DNA of 64,000 nucleotides from Lachnospiraceae bacterium (GTDB lineage: Bacteria > Bacillota > Clostridia > Lachnospirales > Lachnospiraceae), in contig JAFTKW010000014.1 in NCBI GenBank assembly GCA_017453065.1, forward strand, positions 1 through 64,000, given 5' to 3'. The first letter of the stretch is position 1. Each line of letters opens with the position of its first letter. The translations under genes and the position numbers were made by a program. The notes beneath the pieces were generated by a model. It searched no databases. It saw only the letters and a program-made list of their open reading frames with translations, and was not told where the DNA came from. Positions 8,879 through 17,868 of the stretch are shown here, piece by piece.

Positions 8879-9232
8879 TGGACCAGACGGGAGTCGAACC
8901 CGTGTCCAAAAGCCCATTCCCTGTCCTTCTACTATCATAGTCAGTTCTTCGTGCTAGCCCAAGTCTAACGCGTTCCCAGACAAAGCGGGTAACTGACACC
9001 CGGTATCATCCAGTAGCTTCATAATACGCCCATTACCGCAAAGCTTAAGTAATGTCGTTTCTCACATAGTCGATGCCCAGGACTAGTGTGTGAGTGCACT
9101 AGAGTGGACAGCTGCCATTAGGCAGCGATTGCTAAATTATCTTCAGCGTTTAGTTTAAATTTGCGGTTTGACGCACCTGCCTACGGATAGCTTCTCCAGC
9201 TGCAAGACCCCTGTCGAAACCATGACTGGCCC
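8879..9232 (-). ncRNA. ssrA: tmRNA (transfer-messenger RNA)
   Basis: A 354-nt tmRNA that rescues stalled ribosomes together with SmpB. The acceptor stem is GGGCCAG (9226-9232) with CTGGTCC at the 3' end, followed by discriminator A; CCA is not encoded. The T-arm is present as GGTTCGACTCC near the 3' end. The 5' domain carries TGGTTTCGACAGGGG, typical of tmRNA. The internal tag frame lies at 9118-9174. The gene is directly downstream of smpB, with its own promoter (9243-9271) and terminator. Confidence 0.96.
9118..9174 (-). other. tmRNA proteolysis-tag reading frame
   Basis: Read from a GCG resume codon to TAA this encodes ASNRKFKLNAEDNLAIAA. The C-terminal LAIAA resembles the ClpXP-recognised LALAA/LAVAA endings of known tags. 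Taking GCG (9172-9174) as the resume codon is inference; the frame and stop are clear. Confidence 0.8.
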
Positions 9233-9242
9233 TTATAAACAA

Positions 9243-9271
9243 ATTATATAAAAGGAATATTTAAAAGTCAA
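9243..9271 (-). promoter_or_regulatory. Promoter of ssrA
   Basis: On the minus strand there is TTGACT (9266-9271), a 17-bp spacer and TATAAT (9243-9248), ending 10 bp before the mature tmRNA 5' end. This lets ssrA be transcribed independently of smpB. Confidence 0.85.
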
Positions 9272-9297
9272 CGTACCCTTTGTGAAAGTATTGTGAA

Positions 9298-9765
9298 TTA
9301 TCGCATACGTATTTTGAACTCTTTTTCCACTTCTCTGCGCTGGTCTTTCTTGGCAGTTGCCTCACGTTTGTCGTAAAGTTTTTTACCTCTGGCAAGACCA
9401 ATCTGCATCTTTGCCCTTCCGTCCTTGAAGTATACCTGAAGTGGCACAATGGTAAATCCTTTTTCTGCCACTTTACCGGTCAGTTTCATAATCTCCGCCT
9501 TGTGGAGCAAGAGTTTTTTGATGCGAAGTGGATCTTTGTTGAATATATTACCCTGTTCGTATGGACTAACATGCATACCATAGACATAAACCTCTCCTTT
9601 TTCAATGCGGATAAAGGATTCCTTGATACTGCACTTGCCCATACGCATGGATTTAACCTCTGTGCCATGCAATTCAATGCCAGCCTCATAGGTCTCATCA
9701 ATGAAATAATCGTGGTAAGCCTTTTTGTTGTTGGCCACCAGCTTCATTCTTTCTTTTTCTGCCAT
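9298..9765 (-). CDS. smpB: SsrA-binding protein SmpB
   Basis: A 155-residue tmRNA-binding protein that delivers tmRNA to stalled ribosomes. It has the family features [11 protein letters not shown] and the ELHGTEVKS segment of the beta-barrel. The KFxxGK(K)LYDKR helix-forming region appears here as [15 protein letters not shown], followed by a basic tail. The ATG follows the rnr stop codon immediately, so it is translationally coupled to RNase R, and ssrA follows downstream. Length is normal. Confidence 0.96.
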   Translation of the reverse strand: MAEKERMKLVANNKKAYHDYFIDETYEAGIELHGTEVKSMRMGKCSIKESFIRIEKGEVYVYGMHVSPYEQGNIFNKDPLRIKKLLLHKAEIMKLTGKVAEKGFTIVPLQVYFKDGRAKMQIGLARGKKLYDKREATAKKDQRREVEKEFKIRMR

Positions 9766-12027
9766 TTAGTCTTCTCCTTCTACCAGGCCGAAATCTATAG
9801 TTCTGGCTGCTTTGTCACAGTCCTGTACTCTGACTTTAACAGTTTGACCTAATTTGTATGTCTGACCTGTGGATTCCCCTACCATATCGTAGGTTTCTTC
9901 TCTATAGTAAAAATAATCTCCTGGAATCTTTGAAACATGAACCAGACCTTCTACACTGTTTGGCAATTCTACATAGATTCCCCAAGCAGTCACTCCTGAA
10001 ATCACACCGTCGAAAACTTCGCCGATATGATCTGCCATAAACTCTACTTTCTTAAGTTTGTCTGTTTCTCTCTCTGCCTCATCTGCTCTTCGTTCCATCT
10101 CAGATGCATGTTTTGTAACCTCTGGCAAAATCCCATCATAATGACTACATCTTTCATCACTAAGTCTACCTCTGAGTTGCTCTTTGATAATTCGATGAAT
10201 CTGCAAATCAGGATATCTGCGGATTGGAGAGGTGAAATGAGTATAATAGTCACAGGCAAGTCCAAAGTGGCCGCCACATTCTGGTGTGTATCTCGCCTGC
10301 TTCATGCTGCGAAGCGCCAGACGACTTATAAGTGCTTCCTCTGGTGTGCCCTCAATCTGGCTTAACAGTTTTTGAATTTCCTTTGGATGAGCACCACCTT
10401 TGATAAAGTAGCCCATGTTCTGAATAAACGCAGACAGTTTTTGAATCTTTTCAGGGTCTGGTTTTTCATGCACTCGATATACAAAAGGGAGTTCCAACCA
10501 ATAAAAGTGCTGCGCAATCGTTTCGTTTGCAGCCAGCATAAAATCTTCTATCATCTTGGTTGCCACATTTCTATCGTATGGTCTGATTTCCAGCGGATGC
10601 CCCTGTCTATCTAGAATTATTTTACTCTCTGGAAAATCAAAGTCAATAGCACCTCTTTGATGTCTCTTTGCTCTCAAAATACCAGAGAGTTGTGCCATCT
10701 GTTTAAACATCAGAACTAAGGCTTCATACTTTGCGTTTTCCTCCGCGTCCCCTTCCAAAATCTTTTTCACAGAAGTGTAAGACATTCGCTGATTTACATT
10801 AATCACTGTCTCGGCAATCTCATAATTTAACAAACTGCCTTTTTCGTCAAAGTCCATCAGACAGCTAAGCGCCAGTCTATCTTCCCCTTGGTTTAAAGAA
10901 CAGATGCCATTGGACAACACATGTGGAAGCATCGGAATCACGCGATCTACTAAGTAAACACTAGTGCCTCTCTTGAGAGCCTCTCTATCAAGAGCAGAGT
11001 TTTCCTGCACATAATTGGTTACATCTGCGATATGAACACCTAGGCGATACTTATCGTCTTCCACCGTAAGGCTTACTGCATCGTCCAAATCCTTGGCATC
11101 CTCGCCATCAATAGTCACCATAACTACATCTCTTAGGTCAAGTCTACCCTCTCTATCTGCATCTGAAACAGGTTTGGATACTCTTTCCGCTTGATTCAGT
11201 ACTTTTTCGCCGAATTCCATTGGCAAATCAAAACCCTTTACGATACACATAATATCTACACCGGGATCATTGATGTGGCCTAAGATTTCAACCACTTTAC
11301 CTTCTGGACTTTTGCCCTTTTGATGAGCAGTCTTTGGTCTGCCATAATCCGTAAGTTCTACCACGACCTTATGCCCATCAACGGCTCCTTTGGAACGTTC
11401 TATAGGCACAAAGATATCATCTGCAAATCTATCGTTGTCTGGTACTACAAAACCAAAGTTCTTTGATTTCTGATAGGTACCAACCAAGGTAGTAATTCCT
11501 CTTTCGACGATTTTGACCACCCTAGCTTCACGACGCTTGCCTGCACTAGGTGGCAAAAACTGCACCTCTACTATATCTTTATGAAAAGCACCGCCGGTAT
11601 ATTCCTCTGGAATAAACAAATCTTCCTCTGATCCATCGATTTCCACAAAACCAAAGCCTTTGGGATGACTGACAAATGTTCCAGTAATAATTTCTGTTTC
11701 CTGACTGTCTGAAGAAATGCGATTGTACTTGCCTTTACCTTCTACTCCAGAAGCAATCAACCCTTTTCTAGTCAATTTACTGTCACCTTGGTTTGTACCC
11801 TGCTTGGCTGTACCAAGTCCTACCTTGGCTGGATTACCACGAAGATACTTGCCCTTACTGGTAATATAGATTTCGCCCTCTTCCATAAGTTCATCTAAAA
11901 TCTGGCGAAGCGCATCTCTATCTTCTTTTTTTACCTGCAAAAAGATGGCCAGTTCTTTTTCCTTCATTGGAACATACATAGAATCTTCCATCAATTTACA
12001 AATAATCTGTTTTCTTTTATCTTTCAT
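9766..12027 (-). CDS. rnr: Ribonuclease R
   Basis: A 3'-5' exoribonuclease of the RNB family, about 753 residues. An N-terminal helix-turn-helix and cold-shock domains precede the RNB catalytic core, which has DAKDLDDAVSL (catalytic aspartates) and HIADVTNYV. The RRYPDLQIHR motif follows, then a C-terminal S1 domain (GVISGVTAWGIYVELPNSVEG). In many bacteria RNase R works with SmpB-tmRNA to degrade non-stop mRNA, which fits the rnr-smpB-ssrA order. The ATG at 12027 is chosen because AAGGGA lies just upstream; the ATG at 12045 lacks a ribosome site. Confidence 0.96.
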   Translation of the reverse strand: MKDKRKQIICKLMEDSMYVPMKEKELAIFLQVKKEDRDALRQILDELMEEGEIYITSKGKYLRGNPAKVGLGTAKQGTNQGDSKLTRKGLIASGVEGKGKYNRISSDSQETEIITGTFVSHPKGFGFVEIDGSEEDLFIPEEYTGGAFHKDIVEVQFLPPSAGKRREARVVKIVERGITTLVGTYQKSKNFGFVVPDNDRFADDIFVPIERSKGAVDGHKVVVELTDYGRPKTAHQKGKSPEGKVVEILGHINDPGVDIMCIVKGFDLPMEFGEKVLNQAERVSKPVSDADREGRLDLRDVVMVTIDGEDAKDLDDAVSLTVEDDKYRLGVHIADVTNYVQENSALDREALKRGTSVYLVDRVIPMLPHVLSNGICSLNQGEDRLALSCLMDFDEKGSLLNYEIAETVINVNQRMSYTSVKKILEGDAEENAKYEALVLMFKQMAQLSGILRAKRHQRGAIDFDFPESKIILDRQGHPLEIRPYDRNVATKMIEDFMLAANETIAQHFYWLELPFVYRVHEKPDPEKIQKLSAFIQNMGYFIKGGAHPKEIQKLLSQIEGTPEEALISRLALRSMKQARYTPECGGHFGLACDYYTHFTSPIRRYPDLQIHRIIKEQLRGRLSDERCSHYDGILPEVTKHASEMERRADEAERETDKLKKVEFMADHIGEVFDGVISGVTAWGIYVELPNSVEGLVHVSKIPGDYFYYREETYDMVGESTGQTYKLGQTVKVRVQDCDKAARTIDFGLVEGED

Positions 12028-12046
12028 TTCTATTCCCTTATACATA

Positions 12047-12076
12047 CAAAAAAAGCACCCTTAAAAGAGTGCTTTT
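12047..12076 (-). terminator. Terminator/attenuator between secG and rnr
   Basis: An 8-bp stem AAAAGCAC/GTGCTTTT with a short loop is followed on the minus strand by a T run. It lies 11 bp after the secG stop and just upstream of the rnr ribosome site, so it may set how much secG transcription reaches rnr. Confidence 0.75.
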
Positions 12077-12087
12077 AGTTCTTAAAC

Positions 12088-12327
12088 TTAGAATACATTT
12101 AAGTTCAACAAAACAGTAAGAATAACAAACAAGATTGCGCAAATCTTAGTAAGCTTTACAAGCATACCTTCCATAGAACGTCCTTTATTCTTACCCCAGT
12201 AAGTTTCTGCCGCACCGCTAATAGCGCCAAGTCCTGCAGACTTACCTTCCTGTAAAAGCACAAGTGCTGTAAGCACTACACATACTATTATAAACAAAAC
12301 TGTTAATACGATTCTTAAAGCTCCCAT
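12088..12327 (-). CDS. secG: Preprotein translocase subunit SecG
   Basis: A 79-residue protein with two membrane segments (about 4-24 and 57-78). Between them lies the conserved QEGKSAGLGAISGAAETYWGK-like loop (in this protein about 27-48), diagnostic of SecG. It is the small accessory subunit of the SecYEG channel. Position upstream of rnr-smpB-ssrA is conserved in Firmicutes. An AGGTGTGAT-like ribosome site precedes the ATG. Confidence 0.95.
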   Translation of the reverse strand: MGALRIVLTVLFIIVCVVLTALVLLQEGKSAGLGAISGAAETYWGKNKGRSMEGMLVKLTKICAILFVILTVLLNLNVF

Positions 12328-12462
12328 ATCACACCTCCAGGGGGATTTATAAATTAATCAAAATAGTTTTCACATAAATCATGCAGAATTGATTGTATCA
12401 CATCAAATTGACATTTTCAACCTATTTTTTTATTTTGATTAGTTTATTTTTAATAGTTATAC

Positions 12463-12507
12463 AAAAGCCCTGAAGAATCACTATTTTAAGTATTCTCCAA
12501 GGCTTTT
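12463..12507 (-). terminator. Terminator of the opp operon
   Basis: A long imperfect stem with AAAAGCC/GGCTTTT outer arms and an inner GAAT/ATTC part lies just after the stop codon of the last gene (12511). The T run on the minus strand is short (four). Confidence 0.65.
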
Positions 12508-12510
12508 ATT

Positions 12511-12933
12511 TTAAACAATTATCTCAAAGACTATAGCAAATACTGTACTAAGCACAAGGCAAACCACTCCTACTACCAAAGTTCTCCATGCCCACTTCCC
12601 GGTTGGATTTTTCTCTTCCCGTCTCATCTTGTACTCATAAAAGGATTCCTGTTTTTGAGTAGGATGAAGCATCATGTTAAAGAAAAGCTTTGCGCCAAAG
12701 GCAAGCATATCAAAATTACCTTTGGTTGCAATCCAGGTCATAGATCCTATTCCACCTAAAATCGTCGCTGGAATCAAAAAACAGTCTGACAATCTTCTGA
12801 TTACAAGTTCAGCACTTGTAGCTGTAAAAAGGCCCTGTCCCCAGGCTGCCAAGGAAAACATCAAAATCGCAAAGGATATATTCTTAATCCATGACATCAT
12901 ATTTTTAGAGTTTTCATTGTTTGTACTAGACAT
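12511..12933 (-). CDS. Small membrane protein at the end of the opp operon
   Basis: A protein of about 140 residues with two or three hydrophobic segments: about 15-35, 45-65 and a C-terminal one at about 115-138. A basic stretch (YEYKMRREEKNP) sits before the last. I do not recognise the family. It starts 15 bp after oppF and ends at the operon terminator, so it is cotranscribed with the peptide transporter. The start could be this ATG (12933) or the one three codons upstream. Confidence 0.65.
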   Translation of the reverse strand: MSSTNNENSKNMMSWIKNISFAILMFSLAAWGQGLFTATSAELVIRRLSDCFLIPATILGGIGSMTWIATKGNFDMLAFGAKLFFNMMLHPTQKQESFYEYKMRREEKNPTGKWAWRTLVVGVVCLVLSTVFAIVFEIIV

Positions 12934-12947
12934 AATTTGCACAATCC

Positions 12948-14165
12948 TTATTTCATTTCCGCCTGATATTTAGCGAATTCTGCATCGTTACACATTACAA
13001 AGTGTCCAGGAGCGATTTCTCTGAAGGATGGTTTATCCACAGAATAATCATGATCCGCCAATGGATTGTATGTGATACGCTGTCTCTGTTTCTCATAGAT
13101 AGGGTCTGGCAATGGGATTGCAGACAACAGTGATTTTGTATATGGATGCATTGGATTCTTGAACAGCTCATCTGAAGGAGCAAGTTCAACCATTTTACCA
13201 AAATACATAACGCCGATTCTATCTGAGAAATACTTTACAACAGAAAGGTCATGTGCCACGAACAAAATAGTAAGGCCAAGACGGTCTCTAAGTTCATTGA
13301 GCAGGTTGATAACCTGTGCCTGAATGGATACGTCAAGTGCAGATACTGGTTCGTCTGCAATAATCATTTCTGGATTCATAATGATAGAACGAGCAACACC
13401 AATACGCTGTCTCTGTCCACCAGAGAACTCATGTGGATAACGGCTTGCGTGCTCACGAACAAGGCCAACCAGTTCAAGCATTTCATATACTTTCTGTTCG
13501 ATTACTTCCTTGTTTCTCTCGCCCTGAATTACTAATCCCTCTGAAATAATCTCTTTTACTGTCATACGAGGGTCCAAGGACGCAATTGGGTCCTGGAAAA
13601 TCATCTGAATCTTTGTAACAAGCTTGGTATGTTTTGCTTTGTAAAGCTTATCTTTGTATTCAGCCTGTAATCTTGCTTTTTCTTCACCTGTTGCTGTTTC
13701 CAGTTTAGGCAAATACTCTGCTTTAAGCTCTTCAACCAGTTTCTTGGAATACTCTTTGTCACAGTTCTTCTGGTCATAGTCAGCATCTTTGATTTTCTTT
13801 TTGTTGGAAGCAATAATCTGATCAAGTTCAGCCTTAAGAGCTTTCTTCTCTTCCGCATCCTTTGCCTCAGCCAACTTAACTTTGTAGTCTTCCTTTGCTT
13901 GAGTGATTGCATTCACATAAGAACGTTTACCTGCTGCAATACGAACACCCTTGAAATATACATCACCAGATGTAATATCATAAAGTTTGATGATAGAACG
14001 ACCAGTTGTAGTCTTTCCACATCCAGACTCACCTACGAGACCAAAAACTTCACCTTTTTTGATATCAAAGCTTACATCATCAACAGCCTTAAGGTCTCTA
14101 TGACCCATAGAGAAATACTGGCAAAGATGCTCAACTCTTAATAAAACTTCTTCATTATTCTGCAT
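12948..14165 (-). CDS. oppF: Oligopeptide ABC transporter ATPase, OppF-type, with insertion
   Basis: A 405-residue ATP-hydrolysing subunit of a peptide importer. It has Walker A GESGCGKTT (about 45-53), Q-loop IFQDPIASLDPRM (about 190), signature EFSGGQRQR, Walker B IIADEPVSALD and H-loop FVAHDLSVV. The C-terminal HPYTKSLLSAIP motif is typical of OppF/DppF. Usual length is about 310-330. The excess is an insertion of roughly 100 residues (about 78-183), rich in Lys/Glu/Ala and predicted helical, between Walker A and the Q-loop. Only 1 bp separates it from oppD. The core function is secure; the insertion's role is unknown. Confidence 0.93.
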   Translation of the reverse strand: MQNNEEVLLRVEHLCQYFSMGHRDLKAVDDVSFDIKKGEVFGLVGESGCGKTTTGRSIIKLYDITSGDVYFKGVRIAAGKRSYVNAITQAKEDYKVKLAEAKDAEEKKALKAELDQIIASNKKKIKDADYDQKNCDKEYSKKLVEELKAEYLPKLETATGEEKARLQAEYKDKLYKAKHTKLVTKIQMIFQDPIASLDPRMTVKEIISEGLVIQGERNKEVIEQKVYEMLELVGLVREHASRYPHEFSGGQRQRIGVARSIIMNPEMIIADEPVSALDVSIQAQVINLLNELRDRLGLTILFVAHDLSVVKYFSDRIGVMYFGKMVELAPSDELFKNPMHPYTKSLLSAIPLPDPIYEKQRQRITYNPLADHDYSVDKPSFREIAPGHFVMCNDAEFAKYQAEMK

Positions 14166-14166
14166 C

Positions 14167-16323
14167 TTATTCTCCTCTCTTTCCCTTCATTCTAGCGATT
14201 CTATCCTGAATCACCTTTGGCTTTTCAACCTTAGGTGCATCTGGATGAAGAAGCCATGTAGCTGCATAGTGTGTATCGCTAATCTTGAACATTGGTGGCT
14301 GCTTTTCGAAGTCAATCTTCATAGCATATTTATTACGTGCCGCAAAAGCATCGCCAACAGGTGGATAAATCATATTTGGTGGTGTACCCGGAATCGCTTC
14401 CAACTTTTCATTTGTATCTAAGTCAGGCATGGAGGACAACAGTGCCCATGTATATGGATGTGCTGCATCGTAGAATACATCTTCAGCTGTACCTAGTTCT
14501 ACGATTTTACCTGCATACATAACAGCGATACGGTCTGCCATGTTAGCAACCACACCAAGGTCATGAGTGATAAAGATAACAGACAAGTTTCTCTCTTCTT
14601 TGAGTTTATTGATCAATTCCAAAATCTGTGCCTGAATAGTAACGTCAAGCGCAGTTGTTGGCTCATCACAAATTAAGATATCTGGGTCAGCTGCAAGCGC
14701 AATCGCAATAACGATACGCTGTCTCATACCGCCGGAGAACTCAAATGGATACTGATTGTATCTCTTTCTAGGCTCTGCGATACCTACTTCTTCCATAAGT
14801 TTGATAGCTCTTGCCTTCGCGATCTGTTTTGTAACCTTGTTTGTTACACCAGATGCATTTGCTTTCAGGTAGTCAATAACTGCCACTGTCTCAGCATCGA
14901 AGTCTCTCTGCTCTCTTGTAGCCAAAGACTGCTCATAGTGCTCAATCAAACGCGTAATCTGGAAGCACATATTTTCTCTGGTAACTTCGATATCAACAAT
15001 CTGAGGATCCACCAGTTTGTAATCTGGCTGTTTACCTCTAGCTACCAACTTGTCATACTGAGCTTTTTTCTTTGCGTATTCTTTACGCTCTTTTTCATTC
15101 TTTACAGCTGCACCAAAGTATCTGTCGATACCACTCTTCATACTGGTTGCAAATGTATAAGTAAGGTCGTCTTTCTTCAGTTGAAGCACATCTATTGTGC
15201 TCATAACAACTGTTTCTAACTCCTTGTAAATCTCATGACATTCTGCTTCATCCAAAACTTCCTTTTGGAAAATAGGAAGAGCCTTCTTAAGCACCTCCAA
15301 AGCCTTAGCCTTGTTTGCATAAGAGTTATTTGCAGTAAGCATAAGTCCCTGCTTTGCATAAGAAATAAAATCAAGCATAAAATGCTCATCCAAGTACTCA
15401 CGAAGGAACTTGTTAAGTTCTGGAATTGGCATATCAGGAAGTGGCTGTCCACTAAAGGTCACATAATAACCCATGGAGAAGAAGTTAGGATCTACAAGGT
15501 CGATTCCATCCTTCAAGATTTCCTGAATCTCATTAAGACGAGCTATTACTTCAGAGTAATCCGCATCTTCTTTCTTTAATACTTTAGCATCAGATTTAAG
15601 CTGTTTTACAAGCGCAAGAAGTTCATCTTTTCTATCCATGATTACATACTCATGAATAGCGTCTTTTGCAAGTTCACCAATCTTGCCTGCTCTATAAGCA
15701 GCATCTTTATTGGAGTTCTTGCTAAGTTCGAAGCTGAGCACTTCAATCATATCGATTGCTTCATAAGCAGAATCAATCGCTTTGCGGAAGGCTCTCTCAA
15801 GTTCAATATGCTTGTACTCGAACTTATCAAAATCTTTACATTTTGCAGTAATCTGGGCTGCCTTTGCAGAATCGCCTTGAGCCACTGCTTCAATCATATA
15901 TTTTTCAAGGTTCTTAAGATAAGAATTGAAATTATTTCTGCATTCTTTCTGACGAGCTTTGCCCTTCAAAATCATCGCCTCTGTCAGCTGTTTACCAATC
16001 TTAACGATTGGGTTAAGGCTGGACATAGGGTCCTGGAAAATCATGGCAATCTTATCGCCACGAATTTCATGGAACTGCTCTTCGTTAATTCGAAGTAAAT
16101 CTTTACCATCGTAGATAATCTCACCATTTTCAATGATGGAGTTACCTGCAAGAATTCCCAAGATAGCCTTGGAAGTAACAGATTTACCAGAACCTGATTC
16201 ACCTACAATTGCAAGGGTCTCGCCCTGCATCAAATCAAAATTAATACCTCTAACTGCCTGTACCCTACCATTGGATGTGCGGAAGGATATCGTCAGGTCT
16301 TTAACTGAAAGTTTCTTTTCCAT
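14167..16323 (-). CDS. oppD: Oligopeptide ABC transporter ATPase, OppD-type, doubled in length
   Basis: A 718-residue ATPase, against about 330-350 for ordinary OppD. Walker A GESGSGKSV is at 41-49 and the Q-loop IFQDPMSSLNP at about 95. The signature EFSGGMRQR lies only at about 528, followed by Walker B ICDEPTTALD, H-loop FITHDLGVV and the C-terminal GTPPNMIYPP segment of OppD. About 380 residues are thus inserted between the Q-loop and the signature, in the helical subdomain. The inserted part is charged and mostly helical and resembles nothing I know. All catalytic motifs are intact and the frame is unbroken, so it is an expanded protein and not a fused pseudogene. Confidence 0.92.
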   Translation of the reverse strand: MEKKLSVKDLTISFRTSNGRVQAVRGINFDLMQGETLAIVGESGSGKSVTSKAILGILAGNSIIENGEIIYDGKDLLRINEEQFHEIRGDKIAMIFQDPMSSLNPIVKIGKQLTEAMILKGKARQKECRNNFNSYLKNLEKYMIEAVAQGDSAKAAQITAKCKDFDKFEYKHIELERAFRKAIDSAYEAIDMIEVLSFELSKNSNKDAAYRAGKIGELAKDAIHEYVIMDRKDELLALVKQLKSDAKVLKKEDADYSEVIARLNEIQEILKDGIDLVDPNFFSMGYYVTFSGQPLPDMPIPELNKFLREYLDEHFMLDFISYAKQGLMLTANNSYANKAKALEVLKKALPIFQKEVLDEAECHEIYKELETVVMSTIDVLQLKKDDLTYTFATSMKSGIDRYFGAAVKNEKERKEYAKKKAQYDKLVARGKQPDYKLVDPQIVDIEVTRENMCFQITRLIEHYEQSLATREQRDFDAETVAVIDYLKANASGVTNKVTKQIAKARAIKLMEEVGIAEPRKRYNQYPFEFSGGMRQRIVIAIALAADPDILICDEPTTALDVTIQAQILELINKLKEERNLSVIFITHDLGVVANMADRIAVMYAGKIVELGTAEDVFYDAAHPYTWALLSSMPDLDTNEKLEAIPGTPPNMIYPPVGDAFAARNKYAMKIDFEKQPPMFKISDTHYAATWLLHPDAPKVEKPKVIQDRIARMKGKRGE

Positions 16324-16326
16324 ATA

Positions 16327-17865
16327 TTAATCCTCCACGCCTCTTGTTGATGGGTTAAACGCATCACGAAGACCGTTACCAAACAAGTTAAATGAAATCA
16401 AAAGTAAAGCAAAGAACATCGCTGGGTAGAACATCGCATGAGGTGAAGATGTCATGGATGTCTGTCCCTGGCTCATGAGTGTACCAATACTTGTACCTGC
16501 CACGTCAGCCAAGTTAATGATGCCAAGATAAGTAAAGGATGTCTCAGAACCAATTACGCTAGGAATAATCAGTGCGCAGTTTGTAACAATTGTACCCAAT
16601 GCATTTGGGAAGATGTGTTTGAACATCAATCTCTTGTCGGATGCGCCAAGAGTACGAGCTGCAAATACAAATTCCTGACTCTTGAAACGATAGAACTGCT
16701 TACGTGTAAGGGCAGCCATACCAATCCAACCAGTGAGTACGAAGGCGAACAGGAAGGAGCCTACAGAGCCTACTTTCTGTGCCAAATGTAACTGGAACAA
16801 AATAGTTACAACAGTAAATGGCATACCACTCATAATATCTGTAATACGGTCCATTACAAGGTCAGTTGTTCCTCCATAGTAGCCCTGAATTGCACCATAT
16901 ACTGCACCAATTGAAAGGTTGATTGCGGATACTAAAATCGCAAAAATAAGTGAGAATCTAGCACCTACACCAATCGCAGTAAGAAGGTCCATACCCATAG
17001 AATTTGTACCAAAAATATAGGTAGGTTCTGTGCCATTTAAATATGTGTAATAGTTGTAATAACATACACGACACTGAACTGCACCAGATTTACGAACACT
17101 ATAAATATAGTCTCCGTTATCTCCTGCGATACGCAAACTGTTGTATTCTGCTCCTTCAATCTCTTTGTTTGTGGAATAAACTGGAACAAAGTTTCCATCT
17201 TTGTCAAGTTTAGCCGCACCCTTGTTGTCTACTTCATACCAAAGGTTTGGGTTGTCCTTAATATCGTTGATTGCTGAAGGCTCAACATAAGGATAAATCA
17301 CCTGAATACCAGTCTCATTCTGCCACTGCTGAATCTTTGCAAACTCTTCATAGGAGAATACCCTGTAAACTACACCAGTAGAATAATATTTATTGGCTTC
17401 AATTTTGTAAGAATATGTGGTTCTATCTTTGCCTCTATACTTAACAGTAGTTTCGGTGGTATCCAAAATCTTGACAAGTGGGTCATAGCCTGTCTCTAGA
17501 GCAATACCCTTCCAGAAATTCATCTGAGCTTCGTTCTGACTCTGATGAGTGATTGCACCATCAAGCACGCCCAAGTTCATTTCAGCAATAGGACGCCAAA
17601 ATGGTGGTGAATTGATAAATGTTGTATCCTTGTCGTACACCGAATATGGAGAAATAATCGGTGAAAAGAAGGAAAACAGCAAAAGAAATAAGAGGATATA
17701 TGCTGCAACTACAGAAGATTTGTTCTTCTTAAAACGAAGCATACAGTCAGCAAAATAACCTCTGGTCTTTGTATCAAATTTTGTGTCATGTATCTCCTTG
17801 TCCATCTGAGCGAACTCAAACATCTCAGGAGCAATGCGTTCATATTCCATATTATTATTCTGCAT
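16327..17865 (-). CDS. oppC: Oligopeptide ABC permease, OppC-type, with large outer domain
   Basis: A 512-residue permease; OppC is usually about 300. TM1 lies at about 52-73. A soluble region of about 210 residues (75-288), rich in Tyr and Asn, follows, which should lie outside the cell. Then come FGTNSMGMDLLTAIGVGA and the remaining five membrane helices. The ABC-coupling (EAA-like) loop reads AARTLGASDKRLMFKHIFPNA. It lies 4 bp from oppB and oppD. The extra outer domain is placed to contact the enlarged binding protein; that is inference. Confidence 0.92.
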   Translation of the reverse strand: MQNNNMEYERIAPEMFEFAQMDKEIHDTKFDTKTRGYFADCMLRFKKNKSSVVAAYILLFLLLFSFFSPIISPYSVYDKDTTFINSPPFWRPIAEMNLGVLDGAITHQSQNEAQMNFWKGIALETGYDPLVKILDTTETTVKYRGKDRTTYSYKIEANKYYSTGVVYRVFSYEEFAKIQQWQNETGIQVIYPYVEPSAINDIKDNPNLWYEVDNKGAAKLDKDGNFVPVYSTNKEIEGAEYNSLRIAGDNGDYIYSVRKSGAVQCRVCYYNYYTYLNGTEPTYIFGTNSMGMDLLTAIGVGARFSLIFAILVSAINLSIGAVYGAIQGYYGGTTDLVMDRITDIMSGMPFTVVTILFQLHLAQKVGSVGSFLFAFVLTGWIGMAALTRKQFYRFKSQEFVFAARTLGASDKRLMFKHIFPNALGTIVTNCALIIPSVIGSETSFTYLGIINLADVAGTSIGTLMSQGQTSMTSSPHAMFYPAMFFALLLISFNLFGNGLRDAFNPSTRGVED

Positions 17866-17868
17866 AGC

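Noticed and set aside
14167-16323. OppD as two fused or frameshifted genes
   Set aside because: A single uninterrupted frame carries one complete set of ABC motifs, one before and the rest after the insertion.
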